Assembly: GCA_963746805.1 (NCBI GenBank)
Contig: CAVVCQ010000001.1
Location: 806,001 to 870,000 of the forward strand
Direction: 5' to 3'
DNA length: 64,000 nucleotides
From: DATHTC01 sp963746805
Lineage (GTDB): Bacteria > Actinomycetota > Thermoleophilia > Gaiellales > Gaiellaceae
Shown here: positions 33,643 through 43,093 of the stretch, one piece after another
How positions within the stretch are numbered: the first letter of the stretch is position 1
Layout of the letters: each line of letters begins with the position of its first letter
Notes under the pieces: generated by a model
The model's input: the letters and a program-made list of their open reading frames with translations, nothing else
What the model was told of the DNA's origin: nothing
Database searches by the model: none
Made by a program: the position numbers and the translations under genes

Positions 33643-34424
33643 GCGGCCGCGAGCACGACAAGGTCCTCCTGCGGCGCTACCACGAGCAGGGCGACCTGCA
33701 GGCGCGCGAGCAGCTCATCGAGCAGTACATGTCGCTCGTCCGTTCGCTGGCGCGGCGCTACTCGTACCGCGGCGAGCAGCTCGAGGACCTCGTCCAGATC
33801 GGCGCGATCGGCCTGATCAAGGCGATCGACCGCTTCGACCTCGACCGCGGTGTCGAGCTGACCACCTACGCGACGCCGAACATCATCGGCGAGATCAAGC
33901 GGCACTTCCGGGACAAGGGCTGGTCGGTGCGGGTCCCGCGCGGCCTGCAGGAGCTGAACGTCCAGCTGTCGCGGCTGATCGAGCAGCAGACGGTGCAGCT
34001 CGGCCGCTCGCCGACGATCTCGGAGCTCGCGAAGGCCGCGTCGGTCGAGGAGGAGGAGGTGCTCGAGGCGCTCGAGTCCGGCCGCGCGTACTCCTCGCTC
34101 TCGCTCTCGCAGGGCGGCGGCGGAGACGACGACGACCTCGACCCGCTCGAGTCGATCGGCGAGGAGGAGCACCAGTACCTCGTCTCGGAGGACCGCGCCG
34201 TGCTCGAGCCGGGCTTCAAGGCCCTCGACGAGCGCGAGCGGCGCATCCTCCATCTGCGCTTCTTCGAGGGGCTGACGCAGTCGCAGATCGCGCAGCAGAT
34301 CGGGATCTCGCAGATGCACGTGTCGCGGCTGATCCGGCGCTCGCTGGAGAAGATCCGCGAGGAGATCGGCGGCGACGTGCCGATCGAGGACGCCGCGCCG
34401 CGCCGCCGCGCCGCGCGGGGCTAG
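33639..34424 (+). CDS. SigB/SigF-family RNA polymerase sigma factor
   Basis: 261 residues with region 2 (YMSLVRSLARRYSYRGEQLEDLVQIGAIGLIKAIDRFD is spread over residues ~30-67), region 2.4 TTYATPNIIGEIKRHFRDK, region 3 ELAKAASVEEEEVLEALE and region 4 LHLRFFEGLTQSQIAQQIG. It belongs to the SigB/F/G group that directs stress or development genes. Translationally coupled to the RsbW-like gene. Confidence 0.92.
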   Translation: MSGREHDKVLLRRYHEQGDLQAREQLIEQYMSLVRSLARRYSYRGEQLEDLVQIGAIGLIKAIDRFDLDRGVELTTYATPNIIGEIKRHFRDKGWSVRVPRGLQELNVQLSRLIEQQTVQLGRSPTISELAKAASVEEEEVLEALESGRAYSSLSLSQGGGGDDDDLDPLESIGEEEHQYLVSEDRAVLEPGFKALDERERRILHLRFFEGLTQSQIAQQIGISQMHVSRLIRRSLEKIREEIGGDVPIEDAAPRRRAARG

Positions 34425-35590
34425 GGCTGCGGCGCGGCCGCGGCCTCCGCGTGCCGGATGCGCTCCCGTGCCTCCGCGAACCGGATCGCCTCGTACGCGA
34501 TGAGCACGGCCGTGACGGCGGCGACGAGCGCGAGGGTCAGCGAGCGCCGGAGCGTCGCGCGTGAGCGGCACGAGAGCGAGCAGGACCGCCGCGACGACGA
34601 GGCGCTGGCGGTTCACCGTGCCGACGTTGCGCAGACGGAAGGCGACGTGCGCGAGGAGATAGAGCGCGACGCCGCCGCAGAGGCCGACGGCCGGCACGAG
34701 CTTCAGGGGCTCCCCGACCTCGCCGAGCGTCTTCTTCACGCCGAACGCGAACAGCACGATGCCCGCGACCATCGGCAGGTGGAGGTAGCTGTACGAGTCG
34801 CGCGCCATGCGGAGCTGCGCCTCCCCGACCGCGTCGCGCAGTCGCCGCTCCGCGACGAGCGCGACGACGTCGAAGTACGCCCACCAGAGCGTGCACGCGA
34901 CGGCGACGCCGAGCATCGCCGCGGCGACGACGCCCACGGTCAGCGGGATGCCCTCTGCGCCGATCCCGAGCGCGACGATCGACTCGCCCAGGGCGATGAG
35001 GACGATGAGCGCGTGGCGCTCGGCGAAGTGCGCGGCCGACATGTGCCAGCCGCGGACGCCGAGCACGAACGGGCCGCCGAAGTCGAAGGCGATCGCGAGC
35101 GACCCAGAAGAGCCCCTGCACGCCAGCCGTCCTGCGTCGAGGCCGCGACGAGGAGCCCGGTGCCGATGAGCGTCCCCGGGACGAGCGTGCCGACCGCGTG
35201 CCGGAGCTCGGTGTCCGTGCGGTCGGCGAGTGCGAAGACGACGATGTGCGCCGCGCGGACGAGGAGGTACGCGAACGCGAAGAAGAGCGCGTCGTCGCCG
35301 AACGCGTGCGGCACCGCGAGCGACACGAGCAGCATCGCGCCCATGGCGCCGAAGATGGCGACCCGCACGAGGCCGTCCTCCGGGTCCATCGTGTTCGTCA
35401 GCCACGCGTAGCCGGCCCACGGCCACCAGACGACGGCGAGGACGAGGAGCCCCTGCGCCATGCCCTCCCACGTCGGGTTCGCGGCCATGAGCGCCGTGAC
35501 CTGCGTGATCGCGAAGACGAAGACGAGGTCGAAGAAGAGCTCGAGCGGGCTGACGCGCTCACCGAACCGGATCCGCGCGCGCGACACCAC
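34421..35590 (-). CDS. Low-temperature-requirement A (LtrA) family membrane protein (two apparent frameshifts)
   Basis: N-terminal VSPLELFFDLVFVFAITQVT and later FAERHALIVLIALGESIVALG are signatures of the LtrA family of polytopic membrane proteins. The frame changes near 35107 and 34558; each is explained by one base, and the C-terminus then runs to TAG at 34421. Product would be ~388 residues with about ten membrane helices. Function unknown; first linked to growth in the cold in Listeria. It is convergent with the sigma gene, sharing its stop bases, and divergent from alaS. Confidence 0.75.
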
Positions 35591-35597
35591 GGGACGG

Positions 35598-35603
35598 AAT
35601 CTA
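35598..35603 (-). promoter_or_regulatory. Putative -10 element (TAGATT), leaderless
   Basis: Ends 7 bases before the GTG of the LtrA-family gene at 35590, back to back with the alaS element. Confidence 0.35.
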
Positions 35604-35611
35604 GACGTCCC

Positions 35612-35617
35612 TACACT
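35612..35617 (+). promoter_or_regulatory. Putative -10 element (TACACT), leaderless
   Basis: Ends 8 bases before the ATG of alaS. Confidence 0.4.
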
Positions 35618-35625
35618 GTCCGCGG

Positions 35626-38173
35626 ATGAAGACGACCGACGAGCTGCGCGAGGGCTTTCTCTCCTTCTTCGAGGAGCGCGGGCACACGCGCTTTCCGTCG
35701 TGGTCGCTGCTGCCGCCGGAGGACGACCCCTCGACGCTCTTCATCTCGGCCGGGATGCAGCCGCTGAAGCCGTACTTCTCCGGGGCGAAGGAGCCGCCGG
35801 CGCCGCGCTTCACGACCGTGCAGAAGGTGCTGCGCGCAGGCGGCAAGGACACCGACCTCGACGAGGTCGGCCTGACGGCGCGCCACGCCTCGATGTTCGA
35901 GATGCTCGGCAACTTCTCGTTCGGCGACTACTTCAAGGACGGCGCGATCGACCTCGCCTGGGAGTTCGTCACCGAGCAGATGGGACTCGACGCCGACCGG
36001 CTGTGGGCGACCGTCTTCGCCGGCGACCCGGAGCTCGGGCTGGGCGAGGACGAGGTCGCCGTGCAGGGCTGGCTCCGCAAGGGCCTGCCGCGCGAGCGGA
36101 TCGTCGCCTTCCCGCGCAGCGACAACTTCTGGGGCCCCGCGGGCGAGACCGGGCCGTGCGGCCCCTGCTCGGAGCTCCATCTCGACCGCGGCGAGGAGCA
36201 CGGCTGCGGGCTCGAGACGTGCGGCCCGAACTGCGACAACTGCGACCGCTACATCGAGTTCTGGAACCTCGTCTTCATGGAGTTCGACCGGCACGCGGAC
36301 GGGACGCTGACGCCGCTGCCGAAGCAGAACATCGACACCGGCATGGGCCTCGAGCGCGGCGCGATGCTGCTCCAGGGCGCCGAGTCGATCTTCGACACCG
36401 ACGGCTTCCGCCTGATCATGGACTGGATCGCGCGCGAGTCGGGCGTCGGCTACCACGACTCACCGGCGGCGACGAAGGCGCACCGCGTCATCTCCGACCA
36501 CGGGCGCGGGATGACCTTCCTCGTCGCCGAGGGCGTGACACCGTCGAACGAGGGCCGTGGCTACGTGCTGCGCCGCCTCATCCGGCGCGCGGTCGTGCAG
36601 GCGCGGCGCATCGGGCTCGAGGACGTCTACCGCGTCACCGGCATCGTCGTCGACCAGGTCGGGCCGTGGTACCCGGAGGTGGTCGAGCACCGCGAGACCG
36701 TCGAGCGGGTCGTCCGCGCCGAGGAGGAGCGGTTCCGCGAGACGCTCGAGCGCGGGCTGAAGGTGTTCGAGGAGCTCGCCGGCACGGAGGCGATCACGCG
36801 GCGAGGAGGCGTTCACGCTCGCGGCGACGCACGGGTTCCCGATCGAGCTCACGGTCGAGCTCGCCGAGGAGCGCGGCCAGGCGGTCGACGTCGACGGCTA
36901 CCGCGAGGAGATGGCGCGGCACCGCGAGATCTCGCGCGCGGGCGGCGACACGAGCGTCGCGCAGGCCGCCGAGTTCAACCGCACCACCGACTTCCGCACG
37001 GAGTTCGTCGGCTACGAGAAGACGGACGTCCGGACGCAGATCGGCGCGCTCGCCGAGGCGGGAGAGGGGCGCTTCCTCGCGAAGCTGCGCGAGTCGCCGT
37101 TCTACCCGGCGGGCGGCGGCCAGGTGAGCGACGCCGGCTGGATCGAGGGCGAGGACGGCCGGCGCGCCGAGCTGCAGGAGGCGTTCCGGCTCGGCGACGA
37201 CCAGGTGCTCCTCTTCGCGGGCGAGGGCTTCGAGGCGGGCCAGCGCGTGCACGCCGTCGTCCCGTGGGCCGTGCGCTACCCGACGATGGCGAACCACACG
37301 GCCACGCACCTCCTGCACCAGGCGCTGCGGGACGTGCTCGGCGACCACGTGCGGCAGGCGGGCTCGGCCGTCCGTCCCGACAAGCTGCGCTTCGACTTCA
37401 CGCACGAGCACGCGCTGACGGCCGAGGAGCGGGAGGAGGTCGAGCGGCGCGTCAACGAGCAGGTGTTCCGCAACGTCCCCGTGCGCGCGTTCGAGACGAC
37501 GCGCGACGAGGCCGAGAAGCTCGGGGCGATGATGCTCTTCGGCGAGAAGTACGGCGACGTGGTGCGCGTCGTCGAGGTCGACGGCTACTCGCGCGAGCTC
37601 TGCGGCGGCACCCACGTCCGTGCCACCGCGGAGATCGGCCCGTTCGCGATCCTCAGCGAGGGCTCGGTCGGCTCGGGCGCGCGCCGGATCGAGGCGGTGA
37701 CCGCGGGCGACGCATACGCGTACCTCCACGGCCGCGCGCGCGAGGTCGACGACGTCCGCGCCGAGATCGAGCGGCTGCGCAAGGAGGCGAAGCGGAAGCC
37801 GACGGTGGAGGCGGGGCCGGAGTTCGAGATCACGCGGCAGACCGACGCGGGCGACGTGCACGTGCTCGTCGTCGAGGTACAGAGCGGCGACCCGCTCGAC
37901 GTCTCCGACCGGCTCAAGCAGCAGCACGCGCCGGCCGCGGTCATCGTCGGCGCCCGCGACGACGGCAACGTCCAGCTCGTCATCAACGTCGACCCGTCCC
38001 TCGAGAGCCGCGGCGTCCACGCCGGGAACGTGATCCGCGAGGCGGCGGCCCTCATGGGCGGCGGCGGCGGCGGCCGGCCGACGATGGCGCGCGCCGGCGG
38101 CAAGGACGCGGACAGGCTTCCCGACGCGCTCGCAGAGGCCGAGCGCCTGATCCTCACCGCGCTCGAGGGGTAG
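35626..38173 (+). CDS. alaS: Alanine--tRNA ligase (one apparent frameshift)
   Basis: About 849 residues once joined. N-terminal catalytic core: FFEERGHTRFPSWSLLP, FTTVQKVLRAGGKDTDLDEVG, NTGMGLERG. Editing domain: NHTATHLLHQAL and CGGTHVRATAEIG. C-terminal part ends GGGGGGRPTMARAGGKD. Near 36802 the frame breaks after EAITRR; a surplus C accounts for it, and EEAFTLAATHGFP follows at once in the next frame. Since AlaRS is essential, a sequencing error is the likely cause. The TAG stop forms the first bases of the 164-bp element. Confidence 0.93.
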
Positions 38174-38335
38174 TGCCCCATCCAGCAATGCACGCCTGCT
38201 CCTGGCCCGCGATCACGCTGCGCGCTGCCGCGTCCTCGGTCGCGCCGATAGCTTCGGCTATCGACGCTCCCTGCGTCCTTGCATCGCTTGGTGCCCGCGA
38301 CCCAGGAGCGGGGCAGCATCACTGGACGGGGCACT
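38172..38335 (+). repeat. 164-bp structured intergenic element, copy B
   Basis: Fills the gap between alaS and ruvX. Ends AGTGCCCCATCCAG and CTGGACGGGGCACT pair in 13 of 14 positions. Inner stems: GCTCCTGG/CCAGGAGC and CGCGATCAC/GTGCCCGCG (7 of 9). The apical hairpin is a 7-bp stem closed by C-TTCG-G, the very stable UUCG tetraloop. Conserved strings CGTCCTCGGTCG and CTCCCTGCGTCCT flank it. The ruvX GTG lies 5 bases beyond the end. Confidence 0.88.
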
Positions 38336-38340
38336 AGTCG

Positions 38341-38733
38341 GTGAAGGTGCTGGCGCTCGACTACGGCTCGGCGCGGACCGGCGTGGCCGTCTCCGACCCG
38401 ACGGGGACGCTCGCGCGTCCCCTCGGCGTCGTCGAGCGCGCCGCCACCGGCGACGGGCTCGCGCGGCTGGCCCGGCTCGTCGGCGAGGAGGGGGTCGACT
38501 GCGTGGTCGTCGGTATGCCGTTGACGCTGCGCGGGCATGCGGGCTCGCAGGCGGCCGAGACGACCCGGTTCGTCGAGGCCCTGCGGGAGGTGGTGGACGT
38601 CCCGGTCGAGACGTTCGACGAGCGCTTCACGACGACGATCGCGGCACGCACAGGAGGCTCCGGCGAGGAGGACGCCCGCGCCGCCGCGCACCTGCTGGAG
38701 GGATACCTGGAGTGGACGACTCGACGCGCGTGA
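38341..38733 (+). CDS. ruvX: Putative pre-16S rRNA nuclease / Holliday-junction-resolvase-like (YqgF)
   Basis: 130 residues of the RNase H fold: VLALDYGSARTGVAVSD at the N-terminus, VVVGMPLTLRGHAGSQA, and FDERFTTTIAAR near the C-terminus, which hold the conserved acidic residues. The family matures the 5' end of 16S rRNA. It follows alaS and precedes mltG, the order seen in many Gram-positive bacteria. Its end overlaps mltG by 22 bases. Confidence 0.9.
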   Translation: MKVLALDYGSARTGVAVSDPTGTLARPLGVVERAATGDGLARLARLVGEEGVDCVVVGMPLTLRGHAGSQAAETTRFVEALREVVDVPVETFDERFTTTIAARTGGSGEEDARAAAHLLEGYLEWTTRRA

Positions 38734-39636
38734 GGGTCCCGGGCGAGCGCCCCGGCCGTCGGCGCCTGCTCGTGCGCCGCCTCGTCGCGCTCGCCGCGCT
38801 GATCGCCGCGCTCTCGCTCGCGGCGTGGCTCGCGTCGCTCGCCGTGAACGGCGTCGCCGCGGACGATCCGCCGCCGCCCCCGACCACGGTCGCGGCCCCG
38901 CCGCCGCCGAAGCCGCTGCGGATCGTGTTCCCGGAGGGCTACACGCGACGGGAGATGGGTGCGCGCGTGGCGGCCGTGCGGAAGATCGCGAAGGAGAAGC
39001 GGAAGGTCGACCCGCTGCTCCGACAGCAGCAGTACCTCTCCCTGACCGAGCGGAGCAGGCTCCCGGGCGAGTTCGCCGGCGACCGCAAGGTGCGGAACCT
39101 CGAGGGTTTCCTCTTCCCGGCGACCTACGACTTCACCGCGAAGACGACGACGCGGCAGCTCGTCGAGAAGCAGTTGACCGCGTTCCGCAAGGCCTGGAAG
39201 CAGGTCGACATGGGCTACGCGCGGTCGAAGAACCTCACGCCGTACGACGTGCTCGATCATCGCCTCGATGGTCGAGAAGGAGACGATCGCGCCGGACGAG
39301 CGCCCGCTCGTGGCCGCCGTCATCTACAACCGGCTGAAGGCGGGCATCCCGCTCGGGATCGACGCGACGATCCGCTACGGGCTCGACGTGCCGGGGACGG
39401 AGCCGCTGCGCCAGTCCCACCTCGCGAGCGACAGCCCGTACAACACGCGCAACCGGCAGGGGCTCCCGCCGACGCCGATCGCGAACCCGGGGCTCGCGTC
39501 GATCCAGGCGGCTGCGCACCCGGCGGACGTCGACTACCTGTACTTCGTGCGCAAGCCGGACAAGGTGCACCACTTCTTCACGGCCGACGAGTCGCAGTTC
39601 TACGCCAAGGCGTGCGAGTACGGCTACGGCTGCTGA
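38712..39636 (+). CDS. mltG: Endolytic murein transglycosylase (one apparent frameshift)
   Basis: About 307 residues once joined: one membrane anchor (LVALAALIAALSLAAWLASL), a Pro-rich linker, a LysM-like part (LRIVFPEGYTRREMGAR), then the YceG catalytic domain with NLEGFLFPATYDF, SMVEKETIAPDE containing the catalytic Glu, and TPIANPGLASIQAAAHP. The frame slips near 39254 (one surplus G in the VLIIASMVEKE region). MltG cuts nascent glycan strands in the membrane and sets their length. Confidence 0.9.
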
Positions 39637-39680
39637 CCGGGTGACGAGTCGGCGCGAACTCGGCACGACCGCGTCGCAAC

Positions 39681-39741
39681 GTGTCAGGCACGGTAGAGAG
39701 GCCACGGTGGTGGACCGAAGCCGCTCTTCCGTGCCTGACAC
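39681..39741. repeat. REP-like inverted repeat hairpin
   Basis: GTGTCAGGCACGG and its exact complement CCGTGCCTGACAC lie 35 bases apart in the gap before aroE. Palindromes of the GTGTCAGGCAC type are scattered in many genomes as REP-like units. No T tract follows, so it is not a typical terminator. Confidence 0.6.
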
Positions 39742-39755
39742 TGGATGATGCGGCC

Positions 39756-40489
39756 GTGATCTCGGGCTCCACGCGTCTCGTCGCGCTCCTCGGGCATCCG
39801 GTCGCGCACTCGCGCTCGCCGGCGATGCAGAACGCCGCCTTCGCGGCGCGCGGGCTCGACTGGGCCTACGTGGCGCTCGACGTCGCGCCCGAGGACCTCG
39901 AGGACGCGCGTGCGCGGGCTCGTCGCGCTCGGCTTCGCCGGGGCGAACGTGACGATCCCGCACAAGCGCGCCGTGGCCGACCTCTGCGACGAGCTCGACC
40001 GTGCGGCGACTCGGGCGGTCTCGGTGAACACGCTCGTGTTCCGGGACGGACGCATCCTCGGCTCGTCCACGGACGGGCTCGCCGTGGTCGAGGCCGTCGA
40101 CGGCGCGAGGCGCCCGCGCGCTCGTCCTCGGCGGCGGCGGCGCCGGCCACGCGGTCGCGGCCGCGCTCACCGACGCGGGCGCCGGGGTCCGCGTGGCGAC
40201 GCGGCGCGATCCGGACTGGCCGCCGCGGGAGACCGACGCGACGCTCCTCGTCAACGCGACGCCGCTGGTGGACGAGGTGCTGGTAGAGCCGCGGCCGGGC
40301 CAGACCGTCGTCGACCTCGCCTATCGCCCGGACGGCGCCGACACCGCCCTGGTGGCCGCCGCGCGCCGCGCCGGCTGCCCGGTCGTCGACGGGCTCGACG
40401 TGCTCGTCCGCCAGGGCGCCGCGTCGTTCCGGACGTGGACGGGCGTCGAGGCGCCGCTCGAGCTGATGCGCGCCGCGGTCAGGCCCTAG
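39756..40489 (+). CDS. aroE: Shikimate dehydrogenase (two apparent frameshifts)
   Basis: Joined across frames the product is ~244 residues. The substrate domain has ALLGHPVAHSRSPAMQNAAF and GANVTIPHKRAV with the catalytic Lys; the NADP domain has LVLGGGGAGHAVAAAL; the C-terminus has GLDVLVRQGAASFRTWTG. Frame breaks near 39908 and 40110 are each explained by one extra base. It reduces 3-dehydroshikimate to shikimate. GTG at 39756 is the natural family start. Confidence 0.88.
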
Positions 40490-40500
40490 GCCGGAACGAC

Positions 40501-40524
40501 GAAGGGGGCCCGGAGGCCCCCTTC
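40501..40524. terminator. Bidirectional terminator-like hairpin
   Basis: GAAGGGGGCC and GGCCCCCTTC form a GC stem (GAAGGGGGCC-CGGA-GGCCCCCTTC) between the convergent aroE and VWA genes. No long T tract on either side, so strength is uncertain. Confidence 0.55.
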
Positions 40525-40544
40525 AGCCGCTCACCAGCCGCGTG

Positions 40545-42290
40545 CTAGGACGCGGTCGAGTCGAACCACGGCGGTGCGGAGTTCACCGGCGTGGAGCCGT
40601 TGCCCTGGTCGTGCGGGACGCCGACGAGCAGCGTCGCGGTGCACTCGCCTCCGAGGCCGTCCGTGGCCTGGAACGCGATCGCGTACACCCGGCCGTCGCC
40701 GGTGCCTGCACGCTCGGCACGCACGGAGAACGAGCCGCCGGCGCCGATCGTCGCGTCCGGCGCGGTGTTGCCGTCGGCGCCGCCGTTCACGGGCTCGTCC
40801 TGCTGGATGCCTGTCACGGCGAGGGTGATCGGATCGCCGTCCGGATCGGTCACGCCCGCGATCTGCCCGTCGACGAGCTTATGGTTCGGCGGCCAGAGGT
40901 CGCCGAGCCCCGTGGTCGCCGCGGTGCAGATCGGGTTGAGGTTGATCTCGGTCGTGAACGTCGCCGTGTTGTTCGCCAGGTTCGGGTCGGGCTGGTTCCC
41001 GGCGATCGTGGCGGTGTTGACGATGAAGGCACCCGAGCCGGCCTGCACGGTGAACGTGAACGTGACCGTCTGTCCGGGGTTCAGCGTCCCGGCGGTGCAG
41101 GTGACGACGCCCGCTGCGTGGGCGCAGCCCGGCCCCGCGGAGACGAACGTCGTGCCGGCGGGGACCGGATCGGTGACGGTGACGCCCGTGGCGATCGTCG
41201 GCCCGAGGTTCCTCGCCGTCAGCGTGTAGACGACGTTGTCGCCCTCGGTGACGAGCGCCGGCCCGGTCTTCGCGATCGAGAGGTCGGGCGGGGGCACGGT
41301 GATCGTGATCGTCTCCCGGAAGGCCGGGCCGCTCGCGAGGCCGTTCTGGAGGAAGTCGACCGTGCAGACGTACGTCCCGGCGAGCGTGCCGGCGTTGACG
41401 CCGTACGTCTCGCTGAACGCGAACGTGTCGCCGCTCATTCCGGTCCGGCTCGCGGGTGTCAGGTTCGCGAACACGCCGGCCTGACAGCTGACGCTGTGCG
41501 TCACCGTGACCGGAAGGTTCTGGAGCTCGCTGAGGATCGCGTTCGCAACCTGATCGGGCGTCGCGCTCGGGAAGAAGCTCCCGTCGGTCATCGATGCGAC
41601 GAGCGCGGCCTGGCCCGTGGCGTTCAGCCCGTCAGAGAAGGGCGAGCCCGTCGCGACGTTGATGGCGATCACGCGGATGTCGTTCGCGTTGAGGGCCGCG
41701 ATCGCCTGGGCGAGCGTATGGCCCCCGCTCGGATCGTGGCCCGACGCGTCGCCGAACCAGACGATGATCCTCGACGAGCCGGTGCGCCAACTGGTCGCGT
41801 TCGCCGCCTCGAAGAGCGCGTTCACCTGCGCCTCCGGGGTGTCGCACCCGTCACCGGCAGCCCACGCGTTGATCCCTGCCTGTGCGTTGGCGATCGACGC
41901 GGTGATGTCCTGGTTCAGCCGATACGCGAACGGGTCGGTGCAGTTGAAGTCGCGGTACTCGGCGGCGCCGAACTCCGAGTCGGCCTGCGCGGCGCGGACG
42001 GTGTTCATGATCGAGGTCGCGTTCGCCTGCACGTTCGCGATCGCCGACCCCATGCTCCCGGTCGTATCGGCCAAGAACAGGATGTCCGGCTTGGGTGGAA
42101 TCGGCGACGTCTCGACGCTCTTCGCCTGGACGTTCGACTGGCCCGGCAGCAGCGTCGCGCTGACGCTCGCCGGTGTGACGCCCGGCACGGCGAAGGCCGC
42201 ACCTGACACGACGGTGGCGACGCCGGCTGTCAGCGTCGCCGTGATCCACGCAAGGCGGCCGCGGCGCCTGCGTGTGGGTGGTGCCTGCAT
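40545..42290 (-). CDS. Secreted VWA-domain and DUF11 protein with C-terminal WPPNHK domain
   Basis: 581 residues. An Arg-rich signal peptide ends near AFAVPG; residues ~65-265 form a von Willebrand A domain with DTTGSMGS in the MIDAS position (DxTxS-like, from canonical DxSxS); residues ~350-450 are a DUF11 repeat (YTLTARNLGPTIATGVTVTD); the end carries a LWPPNHKLVDGQI ... VPHDQG domain seen in many surface proteins. No LPXTG or membrane anchor is visible, so it is probably released or bound non-covalently. It interrupts the shikimate genes and is divergent from a response regulator. Confidence 0.8.
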   Translation of the reverse strand: MQAPPTRRRRGRLAWITATLTAGVATVVSGAAFAVPGVTPASVSATLLPGQSNVQAKSVETSPIPPKPDILFLADTTGSMGSAIANVQANATSIMNTVRAAQADSEFGAAEYRDFNCTDPFAYRLNQDITASIANAQAGINAWAAGDGCDTPEAQVNALFEAANATSWRTGSSRIIVWFGDASGHDPSGGHTLAQAIAALNANDIRVIAINVATGSPFSDGLNATGQAALVASMTDGSFFPSATPDQVANAILSELQNLPVTVTHSVSCQAGVFANLTPASRTGMSGDTFAFSETYGVNAGTLAGTYVCTVDFLQNGLASGPAFRETITITVPPPDLSIAKTGPALVTEGDNVVYTLTARNLGPTIATGVTVTDPVPAGTTFVSAGPGCAHAAGVVTCTAGTLNPGQTVTFTFTVQAGSGAFIVNTATIAGNQPDPNLANNTATFTTEINLNPICTAATTGLGDLWPPNHKLVDGQIAGVTDPDGDPITLAVTGIQQDEPVNGGADGNTAPDATIGAGGSFSVRAERAGTGDGRVYAIAFQATDGLGGECTATLLVGVPHDQGNGSTPVNSAPPWFDSTAS

Positions 42291-42448
42291 CGAATCCCCT
42301 CCTGTTGACGGATGTCTCCATCGAGGCTACGACCGCCCTCCGGCGAGGCACAGACGGCAAACACCCGGTCTCAATGAGGTCAACGCCGTACGGAAGAAGT
42401 TGCGCACTTTCGTTGTCTGTTGTAAGACGAGGACGAGGAGGAGGCGAC

Positions 42449-43063
42449 GTGCGCGCTGACCGGACGGGAAGCGCTGCGGCACGAGCATTGGTGGTGGACG
42501 ACGACCCGGGACTCCTCGGTCTCCTCACGCGCCTGCTCGAGCTCGAGGAGCTCGACGTCACGGCGGTCATGAGCGGAGAGGCGGCACTGGAGGTCGCGCG
42601 CGAGGAACGGCCCGACCTGGCGATCCTCGACGTGAACCTTCCCGGCCTGTCGGGGTACGAGGTCTGCCGTGCGCTGCGCGAGCTGTACGGGCCGACGCTG
42701 CCGATCGTCTTCGTCTCGGGCGCACGCACGGAGCCGTACGACCGGGTGGCCGGGCTCCTGCTCGGCGCCGACGACTACCTCGTGAAGCCGTTCGCGCCCG
42801 ACGAGCTGCTCGCCCGCGTGCGTGCGCTGCTGCGCCGCGCCGCCGGAGAGCGTCCGCGCGCGAGCCGGCTCACGGCACGCGAGCAGCAGGTGCTCCAGCT
42901 CCTCGCCGAGGGCCACAGCCAGCGCGACATTTCCGACACGCTCGTGATCAGCCCGCGCACGGCCGGGAAGCACATCGAGCGGATCCTCGAGAAGCTCGAG
43001 GTCCGGAGCCGGGCGCAGGCGGTCGCGGTCGCCTACCGGGACGACCTCGTCGCCGCCAGGTAG
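42449..43063 (+). CDS. NarL/FixJ-type response regulator
   Basis: 204 residues: receiver domain (RALVVDDDPGLLGLL, phosphorylated Asp61 in AILDVNLPG, conserved Lys in YLVKPFAPDEL) and a LuxR-type helix-turn-helix (LTAREQQVLQLLAEGHSQRDI, HIERILEKLEVRSRAQAV). One of the few genes here with a strong Shine-Dalgarno (GAGGAGGAGG). No histidine kinase is next to it. It is divergent from the secreted VWA protein and may regulate it, which is inference only. Confidence 0.88.
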   Translation: MRADRTGSAAARALVVDDDPGLLGLLTRLLELEELDVTAVMSGEAALEVAREERPDLAILDVNLPGLSGYEVCRALRELYGPTLPIVFVSGARTEPYDRVAGLLLGADDYLVKPFAPDELLARVRALLRRAAGERPRASRLTAREQQVLQLLAEGHSQRDISDTLVISPRTAGKHIERILEKLEVRSRAQAVAVAYRDDLVAAR

Positions 43064-43079
43064 GCCGCGCGGAGCGTTG

Positions 43080-43085
43080 TACGCT
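43080..43085 (+). promoter_or_regulatory. Putative -10 element (TACGCT), leaderless
   Basis: Ends 8 bases before the ATG of aroC. Confidence 0.4.
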
Positions 43086-43093
43086 CCGCGCCG

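Noticed and set aside
36780..36830. Programmed ribosomal frameshifts in alaS, aroE, mltG or nadK
   Set aside because: There is no common slippery sequence or downstream structure, and the sites fall in conserved domains; sequencing indels explain them better.
39681..39741. Rho-independent terminator after mltG
   Set aside because: The stem is strong but the 35-base loop and the absence of a T tract do not fit.
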